Below are positions 1-12,390 of a DNA stretch of 64,000 bases, one piece after another (the first letter of the stretch is position 1; each line of letters opens with the position of its first letter). Both the position numbers and the translations under genes were made by a program. Origin of the DNA: Apostichopus japonicus (taxonomy: Eukaryota; Echinodermata; Holothuroidea; Aspidochirotida; Stichopodidae); NCBI RefSeq assembly GCF_037975245.1, contig NC_092581.1, positions 18,653,303 to 18,717,302 of the forward strand, given 5' to 3'. A model generated the notes under the pieces. That model had not been told where the DNA came from, did not search any database, and worked only from the letters and a program-made list of their open reading frames with translations.

Positions 1-303
1 GCCACAAGCAAACACAAATTAAAATGAAATAAACTTGCCTTGCTTTTATCTGCTTCAATATCAGCGAACTTTATAACAACCGCTTGACAAGCTGTGATCG
101 TTTGTATAGATACTGTAGCTCTCCTGCCTGTGAAAAACTCTGTCAAAACGGAAAAGAATGTCTATTATGATAATATCGTCTTTGTGTTACGTCTGGTAAT
201 ATTGATGGGAAAAAGGTACAATGCCGCAGACCAATATATAACAGAACAATGAATGATTGTATGTATTGTTTATACCAAATGGTAGAATTCATTGAGAGGT
301 TAC

Positions 304-3300
304 CTTGTTCTCCAAACCATATCGGCCAGTAATTTGCATCCAGTTCTGTTACCACCTTCTTCTCATGAATCACAGAAACTCTGTAAAATTAATGCAGTGA
401 TTATAAAAGTGTATTCTGAATCAAGCTCTCTCGAGTACAATGTGCACCTTACGTGTGTGATATCTGTAGTAGCTAACTTATTCCTGATACTCTATTTCCA
501 ACGAGCATATTACTTACAGCCACTCTGAGAAACGTTTCCCTAAAGATTTTTCCCAGAATCCTGACAGACTTGAGCTTGGGGGTGAATGCCCTCTCCCTGG
601 TAGGGTCTGTGGGGCCCTCTCCCCTCCCCATGGTGGTCTCTGTGGCGAGGCCCAGTATTTCATTCTCTTCCTTAAAACTTCTTGATGTTGAGGAATAATA
701 ATTTTAAGGGTCAGTTTTGAGCACACTAACATAATTTTGGAAGCAAGAGTGATGACCTATCAATCTTACTGTAAGTTCAGTCATTTTTCGTAAATATTTC
801 CCGAATTTCCTTGGCATGTTGCAGTCACATGGGTATAACCCTATGGCTGGATGCACTGGGCCTACGTCTTTATGCATCGCTGAATTATACCCCTGTTTGC
901 ACATTATCCTGTGATCAATGCACAGTGGACCTTTGAGTAACCCCTAATTAATGGCAGAAGTTCAGTGACTATGACAGATGGTGCATGACAAACAGCGATG
1001 CCACCTTAAGTGATGTCACCTTAACTTTAACACTAATGACCCATATTAATGAGCAATAAACGATACCTCTTCTTTAAAAGTTCAATTTTCAACTAAATGG
1101 CAGTGTCTTCATAGCCTTGTAAAATCATCGTTCTTTCTCACCAAAGAATTAAACCTCCAGAGATGTTTGAGTTTAATCTGAATCGCAACAAATGAAATGC
1201 ATGACCGTGTGTGAGTTCACTTACATTCCTTTGGTTATGACAGTAATCTCGTCGAGACCTTCCGTCTCGTGACACAAGAAAGTCTTTGGTGGAACCAGCG
1301 TTACTGGTCCTACTTCACTGTCAGGGGAGACTGCATCTAACAAATACTTCATAGCACCCTCATGCCACTTTGTAAACATTGGTATCTAAGAAAACAAAAG
1401 AAATAAAATAAAATAAAATGCATCTACCTTCTTGTGGTTATGGAACCCAGACCTCAATCAGTTTTAATAGTTTCCTCCTGTGGCGGACAACACCCATGTG
1501 AAAGTCAATGTTGCAAAAAGAATTGCAGGAATGAACTCCCTGCCCCCCCCCCTTCACCCTGTAGAGGCCCTATCATAAGGGTTAAAGCTGAATAAGATCT
1601 CTTTGTACAAGCCTATTCCAGTTTTTCTAGTGCCAGCATGACAGGAGTCAACAAAGAATATTGTAGTCCATTAGTTGTGAGAATTATTATGATAATTCCT
1701 GCAATGATCAATCATAACATATATATGATGTTATCACTTCCAAGTGTATGGTGCGCCATGGGCATGTAGGGCCATTGCCTTGAAAGCAAAGCGAAGAATC
1801 ATTGATGTTTCCTGAAAAGCTTGCTAACTAATTTGGTGGCCAACAAATGTTAGGGGAGGAAGGGTGGCCGGTGGGGAGGGGGGGTGGGGGGAGGTCTGAG
1901 GCAAAGATAACTGTTGGTAGTTATATAAAGTCATTACTGGGAGAAATAAATATCAACATAAAACTCAAAATGTAACATGCTTTACCTTTCTCAGATCTAT
2001 TTTTGCAATTTTTGCTAAATTTGTTGCTTGATGTACAGATCCATTGGTGTCAAAGTATTTGCGTCTCACAAAATAATCTTCTAACCCGACGGAAACGACC
2101 CTCTCCTCACCCATGGCCTGCCTGAGCTTGTCATTTTTCACGAGTAATAAGCGGGTCCTACAAACAAAAACAAATATTTGATCATAAATTTTTTTATGTC
2201 AGATTAAGAAAGTTAGTTAAAGTTTGTTATTTTTTGTCCAATGTAACTGCTTATTTATTGCATTATGGAAGAAAATCAAAACGTACCCCTCGAGGGCCTG
2301 AACTGAAGCTGTGCATGGGATGAAAAAGAGTGTGGAGAGTTCCCCAAAGAAATCTCCGGGAAGTAAATTAGCGATGATGTCACCGTGTGAAGATAAGACC
2401 TGTGCTTCTCCTTCGATGATGATATAGATGCCTTTAGACCTTGCACCTGCAAGACGAGGACAAAAAAAAAAAATGGTTCTCAAGAAAAAATATTCCTCTT
2501 AAAGCTATAAAGTTCATTGTAGTTGGCCCAAACATTTCACAAGGCCAAAAACAGTTTCAAGGATTACGTACAAGAAGCACTCTCCTGGCTGTTTTCAGGG
2601 TTTTCAACTTATTCACAGAGGAGAATACTCCAAAGGATAGCAGTAAAATAATTGTTGAAGTTTGGCCACTAGTAACCATTCTTTGAATTTATAGTGTATT
2701 TTCATCCTCAACCCAAGCACAGTGTAACAATAGTGGTTTTGCACATTTGCAAAGCAACTTGGTGCCAAAATGAGGTCACTAAACCACAGAATATTGTGTC
2801 ATAGTGTCCCACAATGTAAATGGGATCCATAGGCAACCAGTCAACAAAAGAAAGGTTTTCTTGTCCCTTTGACCTGAGATAAACAAGGAAATTTGGGAAT
2901 CACAAGGAAATGAAAAGAAACTCCGGAAACCACCAAACTGAATGCAGGTCACAGTTGAGTACATTTAATCAACAAAAACAACAAAGGAAAAAAACATCCT
3001 ACATAATGCAAAGAAATCTGTTGCTTTACAAACTTTTGAATTTGATATTGTCAAATAAAAAAGGGTTTCATAGAACAGCAGTTTGTGGGGACGGTGTGTC
3101 AAATTTCGATGACATGAATCATAGGCACAGATTTAATTTACCTTTAAGCAATACAAACTGGCTTTCAATGACTTCCACTCTTTCTACTGCCATAGCCATC
3201 TTTTGAACTGCATTTTCTGTGACAGCATTCGGTGGAAACGGCAGCTGATACATGCATTGACGCAGCATGGAGTAAACATGATCCTAGGAGCGTGAGTAGC

Positions 3301-3979
3301 AGAAGCGGGGGAAAAAAGAAGGCACAGAAAAGAGATATATTATATATATAGAGTGAAATAGAAATATATGTATAATATCAAGTACAGTATAGGAAATTTT
3401 AAAAATTCTGCATTTATTAGTTGATGCAAGAATTAACCACCTCGCAGCTAAAAGGGGAAACGTCATCGAACAAGTTAATCAGATGGTTAAAGGGTGTGAA
3501 GACTCCCGCAAAAAGGAACGTCCAATGCCGGTAACCTGACATAGTTTCGAAGTTTTAGATACCACCATCGATCCCAGAAAATACACACACAGCTTGCTAC
3601 CATCGGTAATTAGACACTAGTGTACAGTCAGTACATACAGCTGCGGTCAATATTACCACAGCACAGTGTATAAACGATACAGCCATGGACATCCCATATT
3701 CATTACTGTCTGCATTTTGTAACGACACAAACAAAACGTCACTTGCTAACAACAGAAAGTTAACTTTTTCAGATGTCTGCTCGCAGTTTGGGGCGAGTCT
3801 TCACTGCCTTTAAACAAGTCTTATTGCACCTTCAGGAATAAGCTTACCTGTAAATAATGGTTTACTGACTTCGGTCTTCTAACCCCACTTTTTGACAAAG
3901 TGGATGAATTATAGGAAGAGGAAGGTGAATTTCCCATTGCCTTTTCTGTTATGTTAATAATGTCCTCTTGCTCTTGGCT
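304..3979 (-). CDS. Protein with two cyclic-nucleotide-binding-like domains, partial
   Basis: Six exons read on the minus strand with matching phases: 3848-3979, 3142-3283, 2287-2446, 1986-2157, 1225-1385 and 304-380 (844 nt). All have AG acceptors and GT donors, and the joined frame has no stop. The first CNB fold holds GIYIIIEGEAQVL, then LPGDFFGELSTLF, the phosphate-binding cassette. A second CNB fold begins near FLCHETEG and continues ITVITKGIVSVIHEKKV...WFGEQ, then runs off the left edge. The cassette Arg that normally contacts the cyclic phosphate is Cys (IPCTASVQA where the family has PRAATV), so nucleotide binding by the first fold is doubtful. The Ser-rich N-terminal exon is open upstream to its acceptor, so the start is unknown; MGNSPSSS could serve. 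It lacks enough sequence to decide among PKA-R, PKG or orphan CNB proteins; I favour an orphan CNBD-type protein. Confidence 0.8.
3487..3813. mobile_element. TTAA-flanked MITE, copy 1
   Basis: A 327-bp element in an intron of the CNB gene, bounded by TTAA on both sides. Terminal inverted repeats read AGGGTGTGAAGACTC at the left and, on the other strand, AGGCAGTGAAGACTC at the right. It has no coding capacity. A second copy lies at 32828-33193 in the opposite orientation; the pair shares long near-identical stretches, for example the block around 3565-3610. TTAA targets are typical of piggyBac-like and Kolobok elements, so this is probably a non-autonomous derivative of one of them. Confidence 0.75.
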
Positions 3980-4050
3980 CTGTAGAGGCGGGGAGAACGA
4001 AACATGGAGGAAATATTGGAAATATTAAGAACTGTATTGTGCTATATGAG

Positions 4051-4346
4051 CAGGCGCATAGCCAGGAATTTGCCAAGGGAGGGGCAAAACTGTAGATTCG
4101 GCATTGCAAACTATCTAAGCGTAGTGCCACCATGGTGGCGCGAAGCAGACAAGAAAATTTTGGCTGAAAATGCCTTCCAGATCACTGGAAATGGCACTTT
4201 CCAGGCCTTGTAAGTTGCATCTTAGCATTATCTCTTATGAAAATACTAGCGATATCATAAAAACATTAAAAAAAGATTTTTTTAAATTATGCTCAATGGG
4301 GGGCGACTGCCCCCTTTGCCCCCCCCCCCCCTTGGCTACGCGCCTG
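4051..4346. mobile_element. Short inverted-repeat element (MITE) with CAGGCGC termini
   Basis: The left end reads CAGGCGCATAGCCAGG and the right end, on the other strand, CAGGCGCGTAGCCAAGG, giving about 16 bp of terminal inverted repeat around 296 bp. The right arm contains a long C homopolymer near 4318. No clean target duplication is visible (TATATGAG left, TGATAGAG right). The ORF across the left half is not a gene. It is a non-autonomous DNA transposon of uncertain superfamily. Confidence 0.6.
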
Positions 4347-4799
4347 TGATAGAGAGGGATAAAGGCCTCTGTGGCATCACAAGCGATGAAACATATCAGA
4401 GGTTGCAGTTATTATTAGTCCTAGCCAGCTAAAAGTAAGAGATCTTTCCCTCAGGATTCGAGAAATTCATGGTTTTGCCATTTAAAATGGTTTTGCCAAA
4501 TGGTTAAATTCCAAAATAAGGCTCTATAGATTGGATTAGCCACCTGATGTGAATTATAAATTCAAAGTGGAATGCACAAAAAGGGGCGATGTCTCCTCCC
4601 CCTTTCCTCCAAATTCTGACAATGTTCAGACTAGCATTCTGGCTAATTAGTTCATGATTACCATGATTGCAACCTTGGTTGCAAATGTGTAATTATTTAC
4701 TACACAATGTCAATAAGAGATTATTTAGACCATCGAGACTTGATTTCCTGATTGGTAGATGACAAAGAGTGGTTATAAAAATTGGGGAAATTGTCTACA

Positions 4800-6510
4800 T
4801 ATATTAAAGGTGTATAGTCTGGAGTTCCTCAGGGAAGTGTAATTGGGCCACTACTCTACATCCTGTTAATTAATCACATGCCTGAAACTGTTCATTGTAA
4901 CATTTAACTGTCTGATGATGCCAAGATTCCTTCTGCAATTACTAACCAGAATGACTACAATAGTGTCATGTTCATATAGTCATTGGTGTTATCCTTCCCC
5001 TTGTGGGAACAGTGGATGCAAATTATGAAAAATTCTTTGCCCATCACTTCCCAGGCAGTGCAGTACTTAAGCTTTCCTTGAGTGTATCACAGCAAAGTTT
5101 GAAGCTAGGAGACAGTTTTCAAACTCCCTCCTCTATGGAGACCATTGTATAGTCGGATTTCCCATAGTAAGAAGAGTATAAGTAGAAGCTTGTAATTCCG
5201 ACATAATATAATTGTAATGTAATAGAAGTCAACGGAAACACAGCACACAAACATGTAAAGTAACAGTAGTAAAGTAAACGTTATTCCTCATTGCCAAGTT
5301 GTCGTGTTCGCTTAGACCAGGGTTGTCCAACCTACGGCCCGCGGGCCACAGTCTGGCCCGCCGCAGGGTTGCGTCCAGCCCGCCAGAGATGCTCTACGGT
5401 GCGAAATTTTAGTGAGCAGATTTATTGATAACAATTTGAAGCTATATAATCAATCATTCGCACCTTCTGGGTCCAAAAAACTGCATACAGGTCAGTTTGT
5501 GTGACACTATCTTAGCGGAGGGGGGGGGCGGCTGAACTTTATTCATCTGTTTTATCAGGAAGGAAAATAAATCAGTGCGCTCCGCGCGCAGTGCTCACAT
5601 TTTGTTGCCTTGGGCTTCGGGCAAAAAAATCGAAAAATCGAGCGTAGGGTTCATGCGGCCCCTCCTTCATCATAATCATTCCATGTGGCCCTCCTCGGCA
5701 AAAGGTTGGACAACCCTGGCTTAGACAGTCATACATTAAAGCAGTGTAGTGACATGCATATATGGTATAATAATTATATGTGGTGGATATCACAAATAGC
5801 CTTAGAAATGACCTACAAAGTCTCCACGAGTGGACAAAAGTTTTGGCAAATGTTTTTCAATGCATATAAATACAAAGTTATGCATCTAGGGAGAAATAAC
5901 CTGCAGCCCTGGATTACCATATGGATAATACCATTCTTGAGGCAGTTTCTGAGGAAAAGGATCTGGGAGTCGTGGTTGATGATAACTTAAAAGTTTGTTA
6001 TTCATGCTGAGAAGCAAGTCAATAAAGCAAACAAGACCCTTGGCCTTATCCATAGGTCCTTTAATTGTTACGATTTTGCAAGAGTCACTAATTAAACTGT
6101 ACAAGTGACTTGTGAGAACTCATCTTGATTACTGCAATGCTGTCGTCGACTCACAATTCGCGAAGCAGATGAATACGCTTGAAGCTGTTCAAAGGAGGGC
6201 CAACATACCTGTACCATGCATTAAAGGCCTAGACTATGATGAGAGACTGAGAATTAATTGTTAGCTTACCATATTTTGTTTATAGGTGAAGCAGGGGAGA
6301 TATGATTGAAACCTATAAGTATACTTGTGAGATTTATGCCATTGCTGACCTCCCTTTTCTGTTGGATATATCTGTAACTCGTGGCCACTGCTTTCAACTA
6401 GTAGTTAATACCAAACTTAGTCTTAAGTTCTTCTCTTCTAGGGTGGTTAATGTGTGGAATTATCTCCCTGAGATAGTAGTCTCTGCACCGACTCTTATTA
6501 TCTAAACACA
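4800..6510 (+). pseudogene. CR1/L2-like non-LTR retrotransposon relic (reverse transcriptase 3' half)
   Basis: Fragments of a reverse transcriptase are readable in shifting frames. VPQGSVIGPLLYILLINH starts near 4820, followed by a damaged catalytic motif (LSDDAK for the usual ADDAK). After the hAT insertion come SLHEWTKVLANVF, YKVMHLGRNN, SEEKDLGVVVDDNLKV, THLDYCNAVVDSQF, NTLEAVQRRAN and DMIETYKY, ending with FFSSRVVNVWNYLPEIVV near 6470. The order and motifs fit the palm and thumb to C-terminal part of CR1/L2-type LINEs. It is dead: it has stops, frameshifts, a 5' truncation and an inserted element. The stretch 4990-5310 has no recognisable RT and may be another insertion. Confidence 0.8.
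5318..5718. mobile_element. hAT-type non-autonomous transposon with 8-bp TSD
   Basis: A 401-bp element with 16-bp perfect terminal inverted repeats (CAGGGTTGTCCAACCT at both ends, inverted). It is flanked by the direct repeat GCTTAGAC at 5310-5317 and 5719-5726. The perfect 8-bp target duplication and CAGGG termini are diagnostic of hAT elements. No transposase is present. The left subterminal part is rich in CGGCCCGCGGGCC-type sequence, as seen in several hAT families. It sits inside the CR1-like relic, so it inserted after that element. The intact duplication suggests it is relatively young. Confidence 0.9.
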
Positions 6511-9500
6511 AAAACAGACTTGATCATTGATGATCACTGGAAAGTTTACAGATTCTCCATCAATCCATTCCCAAAGGATTAGTTTGTATTGAGTTAGATA
6601 GCCTAGACTGAGGTTAGAGATGAGTCTTTATTTGATTGGTCAACAGGATCTCCGTATCAATACCAAAGAGGACGTATGTAAGTATAGGCCTAGACTATGT
6701 ATGTAAATGCATTACGAGGCTTTAACCTAGGCCTTGCCCTGATGGCCAAGGCGTGAGGCCTTCTGCTTCTTAATCTATCTTAGGCCTAGGCTAGACTAAG
6801 TAAAGACTGAGTGTAGCCTAGGGAATTTGAAGTTTTGAAGGCCTAATGATTAAGAATTTAAGGTTATCTTGATACTTCTAAAGAAATTTCACCTTACTGA
6901 GAGCTTCAACACACAAACTCAAATAATTTTTATAAGTCACCAAACCCGGCCCGTCACTCCTTTAGGGCCTATACATTGAAGCTGTAACCATGCATCTATC
7001 CTACGTACGTTATTAATTGAGTGTACCATGGTCACCTGAACTGGTTCAAAGAAGCACGAACCTATCTCCAAACAGTCGTTTATTCGATTGCGAAAGTTAA
7101 CATAAATATCTCAAAATTCTTATTAACCAGGTTTTCCCTTATCTTAGCTTAAGCTACTAAGTATATGAAGATGGGCCTACCTTGAAGTGGTGTTTTGCAA
7201 GCAAATAACCCAAAACGTATCCCAAAATCAGTTTTTGTTTACAGGTACAACATATTTTTGCAAGATTCTCTTACACTTTTGGCACACAAGCGAAAGCCTC
7301 AACCAAACCTCTCCGATTTAAATATTCACGAATCCAAACAAGTACTCACAATGAAAACCAAAGATCCGTGAAGCTTAGTATAAATACCGGCTCGTAGTCG
7401 TATTTGGAAATTAGATTACATGTACCAGACGGCCGTGCATTGCACTCAAGAAGGTCAGAGAAATGGGATGTACGTTGACAAAGTTCTATTGTTATGGTAA
7501 TTAAAACCTGTGAAACAAATTTCAATTGACTATTCATGTGGAAAATAACAATAGCAGTAGTAGCAGTGAGTAAACAACGGTCGGTGCCAAAAGTCAAAAT
7601 ACGCCTTATACGCTACTTACGAATTCAAATACTGTACCGTATTAAAACGGTTGATCGATTTCGGGGGTAAAGCCGCTTATGCAGACACTATATTTGCAAG
7701 GGGTCGACCGAAGGCTTGAACACGGTTTATATTTAACTTCGTAAGTAAGTATGCAATTTGACAAACGTATGAAGGAATTCGTGAAAGCGATTAGTAAAAA
7801 ATACCTGCGCAAGAGTGCAGATATCGGTCGCTCAGCTTGCACGTGACTTCTGTATAACGAATCTCTTACATAAAAGAGCGTGGTTTTAACCAAATGAATA
7901 ATCTAAGGAGATCAAGCCTTTTCCCAGTAAAAATACTTGTTCGTTGTGAAAACAAGGATATGATTGAAGAGCTAAAGTACTGTGCCTGCCATATCAAGTT
8001 TCACTTTTCGAAGGTAAAGGGGCATTCACGAAGATGGTCCGTCCGTACAGTGTAGTTTGCAAATATACGTGGCACTTTAAAGAAGATCTCAAATTTATCA
8101 TAGGTTAACAAATTATCACAGCACCGCATAAACGAGTCAATAGTTCATTAAGATCCATATGTGGATATATAGAAATCTAATTAGCTGCATTCAATAGCTC
8201 AGATCGTTTCAGAGACTGATGCGACTATCATGTCTAAAATTAATCTATATTTCCTTTCCAACAGAGCGCCCTCTTCTAAAGAAAGTTTTAGACAACTAAA
8301 TATCGAGGAAAACTATTTTGACAGGGATGATCCTTTCGGGCTTCCGTCACCTTAATCTCTGAGATTTCCATTCTCTAGATGAACGTAACGCAGAACAGAA
8401 TACAGCTGGACAAAGATTAATTAAAGGGAATAGTGTGTATAGCCTCCCTCTCCAAACCAACACCTCCGCCAAAAAAGTTAAACCTGCGAAAATTGTCCTA
8501 TTTTAACGCTCCTAATGTTTTCAACAATAGTTCTTCATTCATGGTAGTAGCACTGAGCTTCTACAATGCAATTTCTGCCAGTCAGTCTATATACAGTGCG
8601 TTCCAACACTGCCATAAACATTAAGAAAAATGTGTTCAAAATATTTGAATACTTTCTGTCAAACCTTAAGCTGCTTTAATAAAAATGCTTTGATAGTGAG
8701 TCAAAAACATTGACCAAAGTGCAATTGTGGGAGGATCAGAAGAGAGGGGGGTGGAGGGGGGGGGGATACAAAAAAAAAAAGCTATGTTAGAAGCAGCTGA
8801 CATCTTGTGTGTTATCACTAAGAAAGTTTAGTTTTAGTTCTCATTTCTGTCAACAAGTATCAGGTCATTTGAATTCATGTTTTGGGTACCATGTCGAATA
8901 ATTAGCTTCTCTTGGAGAAATATCACATTCCTCAAAGTCACTACTGTAGCATTGTTTATGTTCATCCATAACCCGACCACATAGATACAATATACATTAT
9001 TAGTTTAGTGACATTTACTGTCCAAACAGGCCTTTAATAGACCATAAAAACAGCTCCTAAATTTCTCACAGTTCCAAACTGTGACACCAAGCAAAAGACA
9101 AAATAGGTAACACATTTTCAGATTCAGTGCTATCAAATTTAATGAAACTACATAAAATGAAACACTTTTCTACATTTTCGGTTCCAAAATAAGAACCGAC
9201 ATTACTACGGAAAGTAACCGGACACATTCCTAAATTGATGTTATACTGTTGTATGTGGATGTGAAGAGCTATAGAAAAGAAACAGACACACACAGTATAA
9301 CAACAAACCCCATGAAACATCACACTCAGGTTAACCTGAAGACACAAATATTGAAAGTTTGATAAGATCACATTATCATTATCTTCTATGAACAATATCA
9401 TAATCATTTTTCCCCTTTTTTTTTGGGGGGGGGGAGGGGGCATCGACTGTTTAAATTTATGTTGAAGAGTAATCAAGCAATTCCTTGTTGCTTCTACATG

Positions 9501-12390
9501 ATCACATTTATCCATGGATACAACAAGTCATTGGTATCACTAACACCATATAATGGTAAATTGTTGAGGTATTCATAAACTTTGTTCCATTTCCCATGTT
9601 CCCCGACCGCCAGGGATGGGTTTTTCGGGAACAGAATGGGAATGGTAACAAACAGAGGGTAGAACCTACAATGTGCCATGGAAAGTCATCTCACTGTAAG
9701 CATTATTAAACTTAACTTCTCCGACACTTACAATGGGGCATTTACCCCCTCATTCCTAGTCTTGGTCAAGAAGATTGTTCAATATATAAATATCGTCGAA
9801 GTATAACACTAACTGAGGGCGCCCTTTCACAAATCTGCCTGTCAGGGGAATAAGCCTTAAAACTGGTTTTGACAGATTTTGGAAAGAGGATGTAAGGGCG
9901 CACTCATTTTAATTGTAACAGTCCAAGTAAGAGCAGAATGACAGGGTCTTGAACAAGACTACCTCATACCACAAAGGCTGGATATGTGCCTGACATGAAT
10001 CAACTAAGCACTTCATATGTTAATGACAGCAAAGCCTAATAGAACTCTGTAGTAAGCTGAACAACCCCTATTTATTCAGCAAACTGAACAAAACTCAAAG
10101 ACAAGGATATGTAATGAGACACTTCTGCATATAAATTAGCTGATTGCAAATTCACACTTTTAATACTAAAAGCACTCCACTTTCTATTCTCAACTTTCCA
10201 CTCATGTAACTAGATCAATATGTCGTGCATACGGTATGAAAACAAAAGCTAATACTCATTAACCTTACTACTAGTCTAACGTTACTAAAACTCAACTTGA
10301 CAGTTAACAGTCAAGTAGGCTAAACCTACGGTGGTATAATCTGCAAAGATATATTTGAGACATACTGTAGGTGACTATTCATGGTTGTACTGATCTCAAC
10401 AGATATTAGCAGAATCATTAGTAAATGTCTCATACCAACAATGCTCTATATAGCTACATAGGAAGATTTTACTTAAATTCTAGTAACTTAAGAATTTCAG
10501 TGATACCAAGTTTACAAACAAAGACATCATCTGAACAATTCATTACTTCCTCCGTCTAAAGGAATGACTAGTAATAATTATATGATTATATGAATTTATT
10601 TCCCCAAACGCCTTGATCAAAACTAATACAAAAATGGGAAGTTGGAAACATATATTTCCCATCGAGATCATTTTTATACATATTTCCTCATTAGGAAATG
10701 CTGCATTCTTTAATTTGTCCGATGACTAAGACAAGAACTAATTTAACAACATGACAGACCACCATTTAATATGCAAGCAGTCCATCCACTCAGTCTCTGA
10801 CTTGTTTATTCTGTAAGGAGTCCATCCACTCAGGAAACACAATATCCAAACAGCAGTTCATCCAATATGTAATAGGCAGTTCATCCATACCGTAACGTTC
10901 CATTAAGATTGCAGCATATCTACTCAGTCAGCATATGCAATAAGTTGTTCACTCTGTCCTGTCAGTGAGCAGTTCATCCATTCCATAACTATCCATTAAG
11001 AATGCAGCATATCTATACAGTAAGTATACACCATAAGTTGTTCACTCTGTGAGCAGTTCATCCATTCCGTAACTTTCCATTAAGAATGCAGCATATCTTT
11101 TCAGTGAGCATAAGCCATAAGTTGTTCACTCTGTCCTGTCAGTGAGCAGTTCATCCATTCCATAACTTTCCATTAAGAATGCAGGTATATCTATTCAGTG
11201 AGCATATGCCATAAGTTGTTCACTCTGTGAGCAGTTCATCCATTCCATAAATTTCCATTAACAAAGCAGCATATCTATTCAGAAAGCATATACTGGTTCA
11301 CTCTGTGATCAGTTCATCCAATCCGTAACTTTCCATTAAGAATTTGTAGCATATCTATTCAGTGAGCATATGCCATAACTAGTTCACTCTGTGAGCAGTT
11401 CATCCATTCCGTAACTTTCCATTAAGAATGCAGCATATCTATTCAGTAAGCAAATGTCATAACTAGTTCACTCTGTGAGAAGTTCATCCCTTCTGTAAGT
11501 TTCCATTAAGAATGTAGCATATCTATACCGTCAGCATATATACTTCACTCTGTGAGTAGTTCATCCATTCTGTAAGATTCTATTGACAATGTAGCATATC
11601 TATTCAGGAAGCATAAGCCATAAGTAGTTCATCCCGTGAGCAGTTCATCCATTCAGTAAGTTTCCATTAAGATGTAGCATATCTATTCAGTAAGCATATA
11701 CTAGTTCACTCTGTGAGCAGTTCATCCATTCTGTATTTAGTAGTTCATCCACATCATATAAAGGGATTGAATGTTCATCCAATCTGCATTTGGTCATTTA
11801 TCCCTTCTGTTAGTGTCCATTCAGAAAGCATTTCATCAATGCAACGACCACTATCCCATCTGATTACTAGTGGCTGCAGTTTTCAATTAGTACTTTACTT
11901 GAAGTTAATGATTGAAGAAGTTATCAATTAACTTCAAGTCCACCACTACTTGCTATTTTGTCATAATTGATTCCAGTACCTATTAAATTTGCCACATGTC
12001 CCACCTCCCAACCAAAAAGAAACCCCCGCCATTACCACCCCTTCCCTATCTCTTCTTTCACCACCAAACCCCCCCACCAAAAAAAAAACAAAAAAATGGT
12101 CATTGAGCAGACAAATATGGCCTTTCAATGGCCATGTTTGCCTTGAACTTTTCATCCTTGTGCAGTCCAAGACATTAAAACAGTAACTCTGTACATAAGA
12201 TATACAATAATATTTGCATATTTGAATACCAAATCCGCAATCACATGTTCCTCGTGCCATATACGCATCCTGTTGGTCAGCATCTGTGACCATTACGACC
12301 CGTTCTTCCTCATTTTGTACATCCCATCGATCAAAAAACCTTGATTGTTTGAAATAAGTTTGCACCCTCTTGAAGCAGGTCAAAGGTCAT
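6511..12390. other. Intergenic or downstream region without a recognised gene
   Basis: No coding exon with family similarity is visible. 6600-7190 holds many GGCCTA/TAGGCC words. A possible noncoding first exon of the CNB gene could end at a good minus-strand donor near 7180 (TTCAAG followed by gtaggccc), but I cannot prove it. A tandem array occupies 10780-11760 and lies downstream of the TAF12 stop, so it may belong to that gene's 3' UTR. Poly-G runs occur near 8748 and 9424. Confidence 0.6.
10780..11760. repeat. Tandem array, unit about 80-95 bp, about 10-12 diverged copies
   Basis: Repeated words include TTCACTCTGTGAGCAGTTC, CATCCATTC, TTTCCATTAAGAATG, CAGCATATCTATTCAG and CATAAGTTGTTCACTCTG. 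They recur in this order, with TTCACTCTGT near 10946, 11038, 11124, 11218 and onward. Some copies carry an extra CCTGTCAG insertion, so unit length alternates. The outer copies (10780-10900 and after 11740) are worn down to CATCCACTCAG-like remnants. The array lies about 0.6-1.6 kb downstream of the TAF12 stop codon. Confidence 0.85.

Noticed and set aside
7180-7260. Possible upstream coding exon of the CNB gene (LILGYVLGYLLAKHHFK before a good donor)
   Set aside because: The donor is good and the phase would fit, but no acceptor or start codon is clear and the hydrophobic sequence does not match CNB proteins; kept only as a possible 5' UTR exon.
9066-9515. 149-codon minus-strand ORF
   Set aside because: No domain or family signature, a run of Pro codons comes from a G homopolymer, and base use is like the surrounding noncoding DNA.
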